Below are positions 46,198 through 55,011 of a stretch of DNA of 64,000 nt, one piece after another. Source of the DNA: Nostoc edaphicum CCNP1411 (GTDB lineage Bacteria; Cyanobacteriota; Cyanobacteriia; Cyanobacteriales; Nostocaceae). A program made the translations under genes and the position numbers. The stretch lies in the NCBI RefSeq assembly GCF_014023275.1, contig NZ_CP054697.1, positions 186,001 to 250,000 on the forward strand. Direction: 5' to 3'. The notes beneath the pieces were generated by a model. The model did no database searches and was not told where the DNA came from. It worked only from the letters and a program-made list of their open reading frames with translations. Within the stretch, counting starts at the first letter, position 1. The number at the start of each line of letters is the position of its first letter.

Positions 46198-46431
46198 AGA
46201 CAGCTTATCTCTGCATTATTACTTTATATCTATTTGCAAGAATTAAATCTTTTTTATCTCCTAATTGATATATACTATCAACTAGATTAAGATGCTCAAA
46301 CTATGTCAACCGTAAGTCTTCATGCTTGCTACCTTTTTTGGTGACATTTTGCAAAGGAGTTGCAGCAGGGGGAAAAGTTGGTATTGTTGCCAGTTGTATT
46401 ACTCCAAACCCACCCACTGTTTTGAAAGGTG

Positions 46432-46803
46432 ATGACAGATAGCAAAAATAACTACAACCAACACCAAAAGCCTAAAGGATGGGGGTTTACGTTTTTTGGA
46501 GAGACACCCCAAACTCCCGAATTAGAAGAAAAAACCCTCAATAATGGCTCTTTTGTGAACACAGGTAAATCTTTTCCTTTAGCGATCGCTAGTGTGGGAG
46601 AGCGTTTAGCGATCGCTAAACTCAAAGGGACAGAAGGTACAGTCCGTCGTCTGATTGGTATGGGATTAGTTCCTGGAAGTGAACTTCAAGTGATTAGTAT
46701 TGCCAATGGTTCTGTCATCATTGCACTTGGTGATAACCGCATTGGTTTAGGGGTAGGTATGGCACAGAAAATACTATGTACCAATTTAGGGACTTCCAAC
46801 TAA
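46432..46803 (+). CDS. feoA: FeoA-domain protein with an N-terminal extension
   Basis: This 123-residue protein has the FeoA SH3-like domain (about 47-120: LAIASVGERLAIAKLKGTEG and VRRLIGMGLVPGSELQV). It is preceded by a non-conserved 45-residue N-terminal part. FeoA helps FeoB in ferrous iron uptake. A GTG three bases earlier is also possible as start. It is separated from the second, short feoA by 301 bp that contain a repeat, so the two may have separate promoters. The operator at 46186 lies upstream. Confidence 0.85.
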   Translation: MTDSKNNYNQHQKPKGWGFTFFGETPQTPELEEKTLNNGSFVNTGKSFPLAIASVGERLAIAKLKGTEGTVRRLIGMGLVPGSELQVISIANGSVIIALGDNRIGLGVGMAQKILCTNLGTSN

Positions 46804-47104
46804 AAAAATATACCATCACGCCTGTCAGCAGGGGAGCAGAGGAGCAGGGGAGCAGGGGAGAAACAGAAAATATGGACTGACTAAAGTATAGAAGATGGAA
46901 ACAAGAAAATATGTCCACATCTTTGACATATTTTTGCAATAAGTTTGTAAATAATAAGTGCGATATTCTATGTCATTAAACAAAGTTTCATAACTAGACA
47001 GATATGAAGCTGTTATATCTAGAATGCCAGCCAGTTATGGTTTGTGAATTTTTCCTATCTCTTTTAAATAGCGTTACTAAATATACCGAGCTTTACAAAC
47101 AAAA
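46804..47104. other. Intergenic region between feoA copies
   Basis: GGGGAGCAGAGGAGCAGGGG (46829-46848 region) is a purine-rich octamer array. ATGTC (46911-46915) and GACAT (46925-46929) form a weaker relative of the BlaI-type operator with a longer, 9-bp spacer. No ORF is seen. Confidence 0.4.
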
Positions 47105-47350
47105 ATGAGTGAAAAAAGACAACTACGTGATTTAGCTGTGGGCTGTACGGGGCGGGTGGTTGGTTATGAAAAAGCTGCCCGTAGTTATAAAGGAAAATTG
47201 CTGGCGATGGGACTGACACCTGGTACAGAGTTTACTGTCACCCGCCATGCACCTCTGGGAGATCCTGTAGAAATCCAAGTGCGGGGTTTCAAATTGAGTC
47301 TGCGAAAAGACGAAGCCAATGCTTTATTTGTAGAGGAAGTAACACAATGA
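47105..47350 (+). CDS. feoA: FeoA (short, canonical)
   Basis: This 81-residue FeoA-only protein has the SH3-like pattern CTGRVVGYEKAARSYKGKLL, GLTPGTEFTVTRHAPLGDPV and GFKLSLRKDEANALFV. It overlaps feoB by 4 bp (ATGA), so it is translationally coupled. It assists FeoB GTPase-driven ferrous iron import. It is a second FeoA beside the one at 46432, a duplication seen in many cyanobacteria. Confidence 0.92.
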   Translation: MSEKRQLRDLAVGCTGRVVGYEKAARSYKGKLLAMGLTPGTEFTVTRHAPLGDPVEIQVRGFKLSLRKDEANALFVEEVTQ

Positions 47351-49683
47351 CGAAGCAGATAATTGCATTGGTAGGTAATCCTAATTGTGGTAAAACTACT
47401 TTATTTAATGCCTTGACAGGTGCTAATCAAAGAACTGGTAACTGGCCTGGTGTCACAGTGGAACGCAAAGAAGGCAAATATATCCACAAGGGGAAAAACA
47501 TTACTGTTGTTGACTTACCAGGAGTTTATTCTCTGGATGCTGAAGATAGTGACACGGGACTTGATGAACTGATAGCGCGAGATTATCTGCTTGCTGGTGA
47601 AGCGGATGTGATTATTAACATTGTTGATGCTTCCAACTTAGAACGCAACTTGTATCTGACTACCCAAATCATGGAAATGCGCTTACCGATGATTGTGGCG
47701 TTGAACATGATGGATGTGGCTAAAGACAGGGAAATTAAGATAAATCCCGCCCTACTTTCACAGCGTCTTGGTTGTCCGGTGATTCCCATGAGTGCAACAT
47801 CAGGTAAGGGAGTTCCAGAATTACAAGATGCGATTAATCAATCTTTCGTTAACTTATTAGTACCACCAACCTACGTTGCTTACCCTGCCGTAATTGAAGA
47901 TGCGATCGCGCAATTAGTCCCTTTCATCACAGAACATAGTCCCAACCGCACAGTAGATCCCCGGTGGACAGCCCTGAAACTTTTGGAATACGAGGATCGA
48001 ATTGCACCAGAATTGAGGAGTAAGGAATTAGAGAGGATAGTTGTAGAACACCGACGACAAGTCCATCAAACCCTCGATGATGATTTAGATATTATCATCG
48101 CCGATAGTCGTTACACCTTTATTCGTAACTTAATTCAAGGTGCAGCCGAACGCAGCAGAGAAGTTAAAACTAACATTTCCGACAAAATCGACCAAGTGGT
48201 ACTCAATCGCTGGTTGGGTATACCAATTTTCTTGTTAATCATGTACGTGATATTCACCATATCGATTCATGTCGGTGGTGCTTTTATTGACTTTTTTGAT
48301 ATTAGCTTTGCCACGATTTTTGTTGATGGTTTCGGTAAACTGCTGGAAAACATCAATGCACCAGGATGGCTGATTGGACTATTAGCACAGGGCGCAGGTG
48401 GTGGGATTCAAACCACAGCCACTTTTATTCCCCAAATAGGCATGATGTTCTTGTGTCTGTCGGTGTTAGAAGATACTGGCTATATGGCACGGGCAGCCTT
48501 TGTGATGGATCGGTTGATGCGTTTAATTGGGCTTCCTGGTAAATCCTTTGTCCCGATGATTGTGGGTTTTGGGTGTAACATTCCCGGAATTATGGCGACG
48601 CGGACATTAGAAAATAAACGCGATCGCCTGATGACAGTGATGATGAATCCCTTCATGTCCTGTAGCGCCAGATTGACAGTTTACGCCCTATTTATTGGTG
48701 CTTTCTTCCCCGTTGGCGGTCAAAATATGGTTTTAGGTCTTTACCTATTGGGTATCTTAGCCGCCATATTCACCGGACTGATCTTGAAAAATACCATTCT
48801 CCAAGGGGAAGCCGCGCCTTTTATCATGGAACTACCCCCATACCATATACCCAAGATTAAAGGTGTTTTTTTGCGTGCAGGCGATCGCCTCAAAGCTTTC
48901 ATTACCAAAGCCGGCATTGCTATTGTAATTATGGTGATCGTCCTGGGCTTCATGAATTCTGTTGGTACTGATGGCACATTCGGCAAGCAAGATAGCAAAG
49001 ATTCGATTCTCAGTGCCATGAGTCGTACAGTCACACCAGTATTTACACCAATGGGAATTACTCAAGATAACTGGCCTGCTACCGTTGGTTTAATGACAGG
49101 CGTATTTGCGAAAGAAGTGATGGTTGGTACGATGAACTCTCTGTATACGGGATTGGCAGAAGCAGAAAAAGCAGCCACAGCAGAGCCAGAAAAACCCGAA
49201 GAATTTAGTTTTTGGGGTGGTATTAGTAAAGCATTTGCTAGCATTCCAGAGAATTTGGCAAAACTTCCCAGTCAACTATTTGACCCCCTTGGTTTAAGTG
49301 CAGCCAATGTTTCGACAGACCAAAAACAAGCCGCAGAAGCTCAAGGTGTATCTGTTAGCACTTACGGCGAAATGTCCAAACGGTTTAGTAGTACATCTGC
49401 GGCTTTCGCCTATCTGTTGTTTGTGCTGTTGTACTTTCCCTGCGTTTCTGCGACGGCTGCACTTTACCGGGAGACAAATTTTGGGTGGACGATATTTGCT
49501 GGATTGTGGACTACTGGTTTAGCTTACTGGGTGGCGGTTTTATATTACCAACTGGCGACATTTACACAACATCCAAGTTCTTCTATTGCTTGGGTAGTGG
49601 GATTAGCTTTTGTTATGGGGATGGCAATTTTCGGACTGAAGATGGCAGGTACTACACGTACAAGAGAAGTTATTAGTCATTAG
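47347..49683 (+). CDS. feoB: Ferrous iron transporter FeoB
   Basis: This 778-residue membrane protein moves Fe(II) into the cytoplasm. The N-terminal G domain has G1 GNPNCGKTT (8-16), the switch I region TGNWPGVTVERK, G3 DLPG and G4 NMMD. A helical insulation domain (170-270) and then a two-gate transmembrane core with VPMIVGFGCNIPGIMATRTL and FMSCSARLTVYALF follow. An N- and C-terminal loop rich in Lys and Glu (AEAEKAATAEPEKPEEF) lies near 600. The normal length is 700-800. It is coupled to feoA and followed by feoC. Confidence 0.95.
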   Translation: MTKQIIALVGNPNCGKTTLFNALTGANQRTGNWPGVTVERKEGKYIHKGKNITVVDLPGVYSLDAEDSDTGLDELIARDYLLAGEADVIINIVDASNLERNLYLTTQIMEMRLPMIVALNMMDVAKDREIKINPALLSQRLGCPVIPMSATSGKGVPELQDAINQSFVNLLVPPTYVAYPAVIEDAIAQLVPFITEHSPNRTVDPRWTALKLLEYEDRIAPELRSKELERIVVEHRRQVHQTLDDDLDIIIADSRYTFIRNLIQGAAERSREVKTNISDKIDQVVLNRWLGIPIFLLIMYVIFTISIHVGGAFIDFFDISFATIFVDGFGKLLENINAPGWLIGLLAQGAGGGIQTTATFIPQIGMMFLCLSVLEDTGYMARAAFVMDRLMRLIGLPGKSFVPMIVGFGCNIPGIMATRTLENKRDRLMTVMMNPFMSCSARLTVYALFIGAFFPVGGQNMVLGLYLLGILAAIFTGLILKNTILQGEAAPFIMELPPYHIPKIKGVFLRAGDRLKAFITKAGIAIVIMVIVLGFMNSVGTDGTFGKQDSKDSILSAMSRTVTPVFTPMGITQDNWPATVGLMTGVFAKEVMVGTMNSLYTGLAEAEKAATAEPEKPEEFSFWGGISKAFASIPENLAKLPSQLFDPLGLSAANVSTDQKQAAEAQGVSVSTYGEMSKRFSSTSAAFAYLLFVLLYFPCVSATAALYRETNFGWTIFAGLWTTGLAYWVAVLYYQLATFTQHPSSSIAWVVGLAFVMGMAIFGLKMAGTTRTREVISH

Positions 49684-49710
49684 TCATTTGTTACTGACTA
49701 ATGACAAAAA

Positions 49711-49944
49711 ATGGAGGACAAAACCATGATATTAAGTGAACTACAACAATTCCTTACCCAACACAAAAAAGCTTCTCTTGCAGATATGCAACTTCACTTT
49801 CGCATGGATGGAGACGCTTTACGAGGAATGCTGAGTAAGCTAATTCGTAAAGGTCGAGTCCGTAAAATGGCGGATGGGAAAAAGTGTGGTGGATGTCACA
49901 GTTGTGAACCAGAGGCAATTGAATTTTATGAATGGGTTTGTTAA
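49711..49944 (+). CDS. feoC: FeoC-like winged-helix protein with CxxC cluster
   Basis: This 77-residue protein has a winged-helix segment (LSELQQFLTQHKKASLADMQ through LIRKGRVRKM) and a C-terminal cysteine cluster KCGGCHSCEP plus a last Cys. FeoC proteins of this type can bind an iron-sulfur cluster and regulate FeoB stability. The gene starts 27 bp after feoB and has a good AAATGGAGG ribosome site. A direct repeat hairpin ATTAGTCATTAGTCA lies in the gap. Confidence 0.85.
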   Translation: MEDKTMILSELQQFLTQHKKASLADMQLHFRMDGDALRGMLSKLIRKGRVRKMADGKKCGGCHSCEPEAIEFYEWVC

Positions 49945-50038
49945 AGTTCCGCGCAAATAACCCCCAATGGTTTAGTTTTTGTCGTCTTTCCTTCCATTAT
50001 CCTTACCAAAATCACCATTTTTGAGGCAGCTTCTTCCT

Positions 50039-50425
50039 TTAGGTCTCAAGTTTTAATGAGTGTCTTTGTTCGATACTTACTAACGATAATGTAAAGAAAG
50101 ATAATCCTGATATTGGTTTACTTATTAAGCTCGAAAAGAACCTATCCAACCCATAAGTTTGTTTCCCTGATTTGCTGACTACAACTTCATCTCCTGCAAG
50201 CAAATATACCTCATTCGCACGAAACAAATGCTTGCGAAAAAATAGCCAAAACAATGTTGCCCAAGGGATTACTGTATGAAATAATCTCAACATCGAAGGG
50301 TAACTACCACCAGTGCCTGTCCAACGGGAGATTCCCAGCATCGTTACTCTCCCATCCATTGCTAGCATTGCCATTATTATCTGGTTCAATTGCCGCATAG
50401 TCGTAGCGTTTATCTGCGGTAGCAA
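50039..50425 (-). pseudogene. Transposase fragment (N-terminal part, DDE type)
   Basis: The 128-residue reading frame resembles the N-terminal half of a cyanobacterial DDE transposase (MLAMDGRVTMLGISRWTGTG, LAGDEVVVSKSGKQTYGLDR, with a likely first catalytic Asp). It stops after SLVSIEQR, so the catalytic remainder is missing. No terminal repeats are identified. The remnant marks an insertion next to the exbB gene. Confidence 0.7.
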
Positions 50426-50593
50426 GCATTAGACTTGTCCTAAAACTCCAAAGGCAGACTGTTCAAAGCTTTGAGAGCAAGCTTTGATATCTTCGTGAAA
50501 ACGTAATCATAAGGCTTTGAGATAGTTAATGATAGTTTAGAGCCATCAATAATACTCCCTAGTTATCTAAGTTAGTATTACTATTAATAGTAA

Positions 50594-50779
50594 TTAATTT
50601 GGTAAAACTAGACTACCAATTCTTAGCCTAACTAACCCACAAACTGTTAAAATAATTTGTTCATAAGTATCAATACTTAAGCGAAATCTTTGTGAGGCTA
50701 TGCGGAATATTTTCAGCAAGCGAATCAAATGCTCAATAAATATCCGATTACTAGATGAGGCAGAAGGAATATTGTTCCG
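50594..50779 (-). pseudogene. Transposase fragment (C-terminal part, IS5-like)
   Basis: Read on the minus strand, the stretch gives NRIFIEHLIRLLKIFRIASQ and then EQIILTVCGLVRLRIGSLV, typical of the end of IS5-group transposases, with a TAA at 50594-50596. An upstream stop at about 50780 truncates it. It is too short to be active. The region 49945-50965 otherwise holds only remnants and AT-rich DNA. Confidence 0.6.
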
Positions 50780-50965
50780 CTACAAACGCCGATTGATTCT
50801 AAAAATGTAAAATCAAGCATCTATCGGATCTTGATAGCTATATTTCTCCTAGTATTAGCGATTTGAGTGGAAATCATTCAACTGTAAACTTTATCGGAGG
50901 ACGGCCTTTCTCTACCGTAACATTGCTGAGGTGATGTCACAGGAGTATCTGCGCCGTATTTTTAG

Positions 50966-51619
50966 ATGGGAATTAAAAATCTGTTTACTGCTGGCGGCTT
51001 AGTTATGTGGCCGCTATTGGTATTTTCTATATTGGCGGTGGCGTTAATTATTGAACGTGTTAAGTTTTGGGTGAGAATTAATAGCCGTCAAAGTCGTGTA
51101 ATTAAAGAGGTATTAAAACTCTATCAGTTAGAGAATGTAGTGGCTGCAATAGATAAACTCCGGCAAAATATTGATTTACCCCTCGCACGGGTTTTTTTAG
51201 CAGCGTTGGAATTAGAAGAACCAACTCCAGAAGAATTTCGTTTAGCTTTAGAAAGTGAAGCACAAGCTGAGATCCCCATACTCAAACGGTTTCAAAATAT
51301 TTTTGACACCATCATTGGTTTAGCACCACTATTCGGTCTACTTGGTACAGTCTTAGGGTTAATTACTTCCTTTGCTTCTTTGAATATTGGGGATGTAGGA
51401 GGTACGAAAACCGCAAACGTTACTAGTGGGATCAGTGAAGCTTTGGTGTCTACAGCATCTGGATTAATAGTTGCTATCTTTACATTGTTTTTCGCCAACT
51501 CCTTTCGCGGACTTTATAGCCGGCAAATATCGTTGTTTCAGGAATATGGAGGACAGTTAGAATTACTCTATCGCCGCCGTGATAAACGAGGAGAAAAAGC
51601 CTATACCTCTACAAAATGA
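50966..51619 (+). CDS. exbB: MotA/TolQ/ExbB-type proton channel protein
   Basis: This 217-residue protein has three membrane helices (about 10-32, 110-135, 160-185) and the ExbB core LAPLFGLLGTVLGLITSF and GISEALVSTASGLIVAIFTL. ExbB energises TonB receptors, which fits the receptors nearby, but no exbD gene follows. A short 21-codon frame begins on the overlapping ATGA at the stop and then ends, without an ExbD signature. Transposase remnants lie just upstream. TolQ is an alternative, though the context favours ExbB. The start at 50966 is weakly supported. Confidence 0.8.
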   Translation: MGIKNLFTAGGLVMWPLLVFSILAVALIIERVKFWVRINSRQSRVIKEVLKLYQLENVVAAIDKLRQNIDLPLARVFLAALELEEPTPEEFRLALESEAQAEIPILKRFQNIFDTIIGLAPLFGLLGTVLGLITSFASLNIGDVGGTKTANVTSGISEALVSTASGLIVAIFTLFFANSFRGLYSRQISLFQEYGGQLELLYRRRDKRGEKAYTSTK

Positions 51620-51717
51620 ACACTATATCCCAACAAATTATGCCTTTAACAAAAAATGAGCAAAATTTCAGTTTTTGGTAAAAAAGCTCGGTTAAACGAC
51701 ATCATTTTTAGATTTCT

Positions 51718-51897
51718 TCATCCCAAGGAGCAGGTTTGCTGAATTGAAACTAGTCCAATTGAAATCAACCCGTGGGGAATAGCACCAATTGAAATTAAAC
51801 CATGAGGGGAGATGCCAATCGATAATAAAGCATCATGTGGTGCGATACCGATGGATAGCAGCTTTAATTTCTTTCGCTTATTTTGTCCGTCGGTCAT
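51718..51897 (-). CDS. Small SIG-repeat protein under the BlaI-type operator
   Basis: This 59-residue protein contains four or five related units of about 8-9 residues: LLSIGIAPHDA, LLSIGISPHG, LISIGAIPHG, LISIGLVSIQ. These resemble beta-helix-like small proteins common in cyanobacteria and of unknown function. The repeating SIG and PHG give a regular hydrophobic pattern. I chose the ATG at 51897 (MTDGQNKRKK) rather than a longer upstream frame, because the repeat array and a basic N-terminus start there. A TGTCAAAAGACA operator lies 55 bp upstream. Confidence 0.6.
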   Translation of the reverse strand: MTDGQNKRKKLKLLSIGIAPHDALLSIGISPHGLISIGAIPHGLISIGLVSIQQTCSLG

Positions 51898-51951
51898 ATA
51901 ACCTAAATTTAAATAGAGGCATCTAAGAATGCTAAATAACTCATTAATATC

Positions 51952-51963
51952 TGTCAAAAGACA
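51952..51963. promoter_or_regulatory. TGTCAAAAGACA operator upstream of SIG-repeat gene
   Basis: The exact 12-mer is followed by more half sites (CTTGACACTATCTGACATGT, 51974-51993). It lies in the gap between the SIG-repeat gene and cydB, 55 bp before the former's ATG. Confidence 0.65.
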
Positions 51964-52133
51964 AAGCGTCATACTTGACACTATCTGACATGTACAGAAA
52001 AAGTGCAAATTCTGTCAGATATGAATTCGTATTTGTCCAAGCTTAGGGCCATCTACGTCCATTGTTTGTATGGCTTCAAAGCAAATATCGCAGTCATTAA
52101 GCTGAAACCAATCATTTCTCAAATTGGTATCAC

Positions 52134-53147
52134 CTATTCCCCATAATGTGTACCTGCCACTTTCCCTCGAAACACAATGTAATTGTAGATGTTGTAGAAC
52201 AACATAATGGGAATCAGAAATCCAATGAAGATAATCATGAACACTAATGCACTAGGTGCTGCCGCTGCCTGATAAATGGTGATACCTGGGGGGATGATAT
52301 AGGGAAAAACAACTAATCCTAAGCCCACAAAGGTAAGTAGAAACAGCAGCACTGTCCAAACCAGGGGAGTAGTTTCTGCTTTGCGGTTCAGGCTTTGAAT
52401 CAATAACCCAATCAGCAGCACGCCTAGCACGGGAATGAGTGAAAATAGATATACTTCTGGTTGGTGAAATAACTTTGCCCTGGCATTTTCATACACAACA
52501 GGGGTGGCGATGGTGATTAAGATTGCACCTATAAGGGTTGTCCAAGCAGCGAGTTTTGCTGTGCGGTAATGGGATGTTTGCAGTTCTCCCTCAGTTTTTA
52601 AGATGAGATAGGTGGAGCCAATCAATACATAACCCTGGATTAATGTCAAGGCAACTAAGAGCGATCGCCAATCCAGCCAGTCCCACATACTACCAATAAA
52701 GTGACCCGATTCATCCACCTTAATGCCTTCTAAAATACTCCCCAAGGCAAATCCTTGAAACAGCGCCGCCATGAAACTCCCAACTCCAAAGGCGACATTC
52801 CAAAACACTTTGTTTGTAGAATGCTCTCGAAATTCAAAGGACACAGCCCGAAAAATCAAGCCAAAGATCATGCCAAAAATGGGAATGTAGAGCGCATTCA
52901 GAATAGTGCCATAAGCCAGAGGAAATGCCCCAAACAGCGCACCCCCCATCAACACCAACCAGGTTTCATTGGCATCCCAAATATTACCCAAACTCGTCAT
53001 TAAAATGTCGCGTCGGTCGTCATTGGAACTGGTTAGCGATAGGATGCCTACGCCTAGATCAAACCCGTCTAACATTACGTAGAGAAATAAAAACAGAGCT
53101 AAGATGACAAACCAGACCTGCGCTAAAAAGTGTTCTAGATTCTCCAT
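52134..53147 (-). CDS. cydB: Cytochrome bd ubiquinol oxidase subunit II
   Basis: This 337-residue membrane protein has about nine helices, with LFLYVMLDGFDLGVGILSL and SLGNIWDANETWLVLMGG at its N-terminus, the family hallmark. CydB pairs with CydA to reduce oxygen with quinol electrons without copper. The gene follows cydA by 236 bp that contain a dispersed repeat. The size (337) is typical of CydB in cyanobacteria and CIO-type oxidases. No operator of the BlaI type is seen in its promoter. Confidence 0.93.
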   Translation of the reverse strand: MENLEHFLAQVWFVILALFLFLYVMLDGFDLGVGILSLTSSNDDRRDILMTSLGNIWDANETWLVLMGGALFGAFPLAYGTILNALYIPIFGMIFGLIFRAVSFEFREHSTNKVFWNVAFGVGSFMAALFQGFALGSILEGIKVDESGHFIGSMWDWLDWRSLLVALTLIQGYVLIGSTYLILKTEGELQTSHYRTAKLAAWTTLIGAILITIATPVVYENARAKLFHQPEVYLFSLIPVLGVLLIGLLIQSLNRKAETTPLVWTVLLFLLTFVGLGLVVFPYIIPPGITIYQAAAAPSALVFMIIFIGFLIPIMLFYNIYNYIVFRGKVAGTHYGE

Positions 53148-53195
53148 ACAATTACCGAATTATTTTACCTATTTGATTTACGAAAAAGATAAGGT

Positions 53196-53335
53196 TCAAA
53201 GCCTTGTCCCTGGCGATAGCGCAGCGTCTGCACTGAGTTTCGACTGCGCGGTAATCGAGCGTACCCCTACGGGGAAGCAAGCTACGCGTAGCGTCTCCGT
53301 TAGGAGAAGTCGAGATTCAACTACCGCTTGACGAA
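53196..53335. repeat. Dispersed inverted repeat between cydA and cydB
   Basis: The segment contains GCTACGCGTAGC (palindrome, 53281-53292 region) in the context GCAAGCTACGCGTAGCGTCT, shared with the element at 18361-18515. Inverted segments CTTCTCCTAACGGAG-like also occur. No ORF is credible. It separates cydA from cydB by 236 bp, but read-through is possible. Confidence 0.5.
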
Positions 53336-53383
53336 GTGTGGGTTCTCTCCTCTGCTCCCCTGACCCTCTGCCCCTCTGCTTTT

Positions 53384-54826
53384 TCATTGCTCTGCTTCGA
53401 TAGGACGTTGATCTGGAACAAATTCAGCCGGAGTAGTTTCTAGGGCAGGTTGGGTGTCAATGCCTGGAACCGGAAGCTCTAGGTTGGGGCCTTGACGAAT
53501 GATTCGACTACCAAAGAATAAGGCACAAATAAATAGGGCTGTATAAATTACAGCAAAAATCACCAAGGATGTTAAGACTTCACTAGCAGGTAAGTGTGAA
53601 ACTCCATCTGCCGTGCGAATTTGCCCGTAAACTACCCAAGGTTGCCGCCCAACACAACGCACAATCCAGCCTGATTCGACGGCAATGTAGCCCAGTGGAG
53701 CCGCCAAAATCCAGATTCGCAGTAGCCATTTCTGCTCGGCGATCGCTTCTGGTGAAAGTTTGCCCCGCAACCACTGAATCACACTGATGCTCATCAATCC
53801 AGCTAAGAAGAAGCCAATGCCGCTCATGATGCGGAAGGCGTAATAAATTAAACCCACCATGCGGGGGCGATCTTCAGGTTTCCACTCTTTCAATCCCAGA
53901 ACGGGTTTAGACAGATTTTTTTTGAATTCCAAAATGTAGCCCAAGCCGTTGGGAATTGAGATTTCCCAATCATTTTGCTCAGTCTGATTATTAGGTAATG
54001 CCACCACACTCCAAGGCGCGGGCTGTCCGGCTGGACTAGTTTCCCACTTGGCCTCCATTGCGGCGAGTTTGGTGGGCTGATAATCTGCTACTTGCTCGGC
54101 GCTGAGGTGTCCGATATAGATTTGTAATGGGGTGACAGCGATCGCAGTTGCTAAGACAATTTTGAGCGATCGCGCAAAGAAAGCCTGATGACGGTTGTTG
54201 AGAATATACCAAGCACTAATTCCCCCAATCACAAACAGAGAAGTTTCTAGCGTCGCTAAAAACATATGCGACACGCTGTTGAGCATGAAGGGATTTAAGA
54301 TTGCCTGAAAGTAATCATCGACAACAAACTTCCCGTTCACCATTTCTCCGCCTGCCGGGGTTTGCAACCAAGAGTTTGCCGCTAAAATCCAGAAGGTAGA
54401 TAGGTTTGCGCCAAAGGCAACCATAATGGTGGCAAAATAGTGAATCACTGGATTTACCCGTTCCCAGCCAAACAGCATAATGCCCAAAAATCCGGCTTCC
54501 AGCATGAATGCCATCGAAGCCTCAAAGCCTAGAATGCTGCCAAAAAAGTCGCCTACCGCTTCCGAAAATGGTGCCCAGTTCGTGCCAAATTGAAACTCCA
54601 TCGGTAAGCCAGATGCTACACCAATACCGAAATTCAACACATATAACTTTGCCCAGAAACGAGCATGGTGATAGTAATCGGGGTTGCGTGTTTTGAGCCA
54701 CATTCCTTCAACAATGACTAGATAAATCCCCATCCCAGTGGTGAGAACAGGCCATAGCATGTGAAAGATCGCCGTCAGTGCAAACTGCATCCGCGATAGG
54801 GCAACGGTGTCCGATAGAAAATCCAT
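53384..54826 (-). CDS. cydA: Cytochrome bd-type quinol oxidase subunit I
   Basis: This 480-residue heme protein binds b558, b595 and d. The haem ligand His in ALTAIFHMLWP (about 20), SVSHMFLATLETSLF (His near 186) and a Met region in PRMVGLIYYAFRIMSG are present. The Q loop is short and GRQPWVVYGQIRTADGVS is typical of the CIO-like group. It oxidises plastoquinol and supplies a copper-free oxygen sink. A leader-free N-terminus and the conserved start MDFLSDTVALSR support the start. The promoter region (54827-55011) contains no BlaI-type operator. Confidence 0.94.
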   Translation of the reverse strand: MDFLSDTVALSRMQFALTAIFHMLWPVLTTGMGIYLVIVEGMWLKTRNPDYYHHARFWAKLYVLNFGIGVASGLPMEFQFGTNWAPFSEAVGDFFGSILGFEASMAFMLEAGFLGIMLFGWERVNPVIHYFATIMVAFGANLSTFWILAANSWLQTPAGGEMVNGKFVVDDYFQAILNPFMLNSVSHMFLATLETSLFVIGGISAWYILNNRHQAFFARSLKIVLATAIAVTPLQIYIGHLSAEQVADYQPTKLAAMEAKWETSPAGQPAPWSVVALPNNQTEQNDWEISIPNGLGYILEFKKNLSKPVLGLKEWKPEDRPRMVGLIYYAFRIMSGIGFFLAGLMSISVIQWLRGKLSPEAIAEQKWLLRIWILAAPLGYIAVESGWIVRCVGRQPWVVYGQIRTADGVSHLPASEVLTSLVIFAVIYTALFICALFFGSRIIRQGPNLELPVPGIDTQPALETTPAEFVPDQRPIEAEQ

Positions 54827-55011
54827 GAACTAACCTCTGAATTTGTTTAAATCTTGACTTGCATACCATCTTGGGGTGCCAGTGGCATGGTAACGGAACA
54901 TTTCTACCTTTTCAAAATGATTAATATCAAGTTCGGGTAATTAGTTATATTCCCAAACCTATGCAGAAAGCTAAAAACCCCTATCGGGATGTTTTATCTT
55001 TTGCAAGTCCC

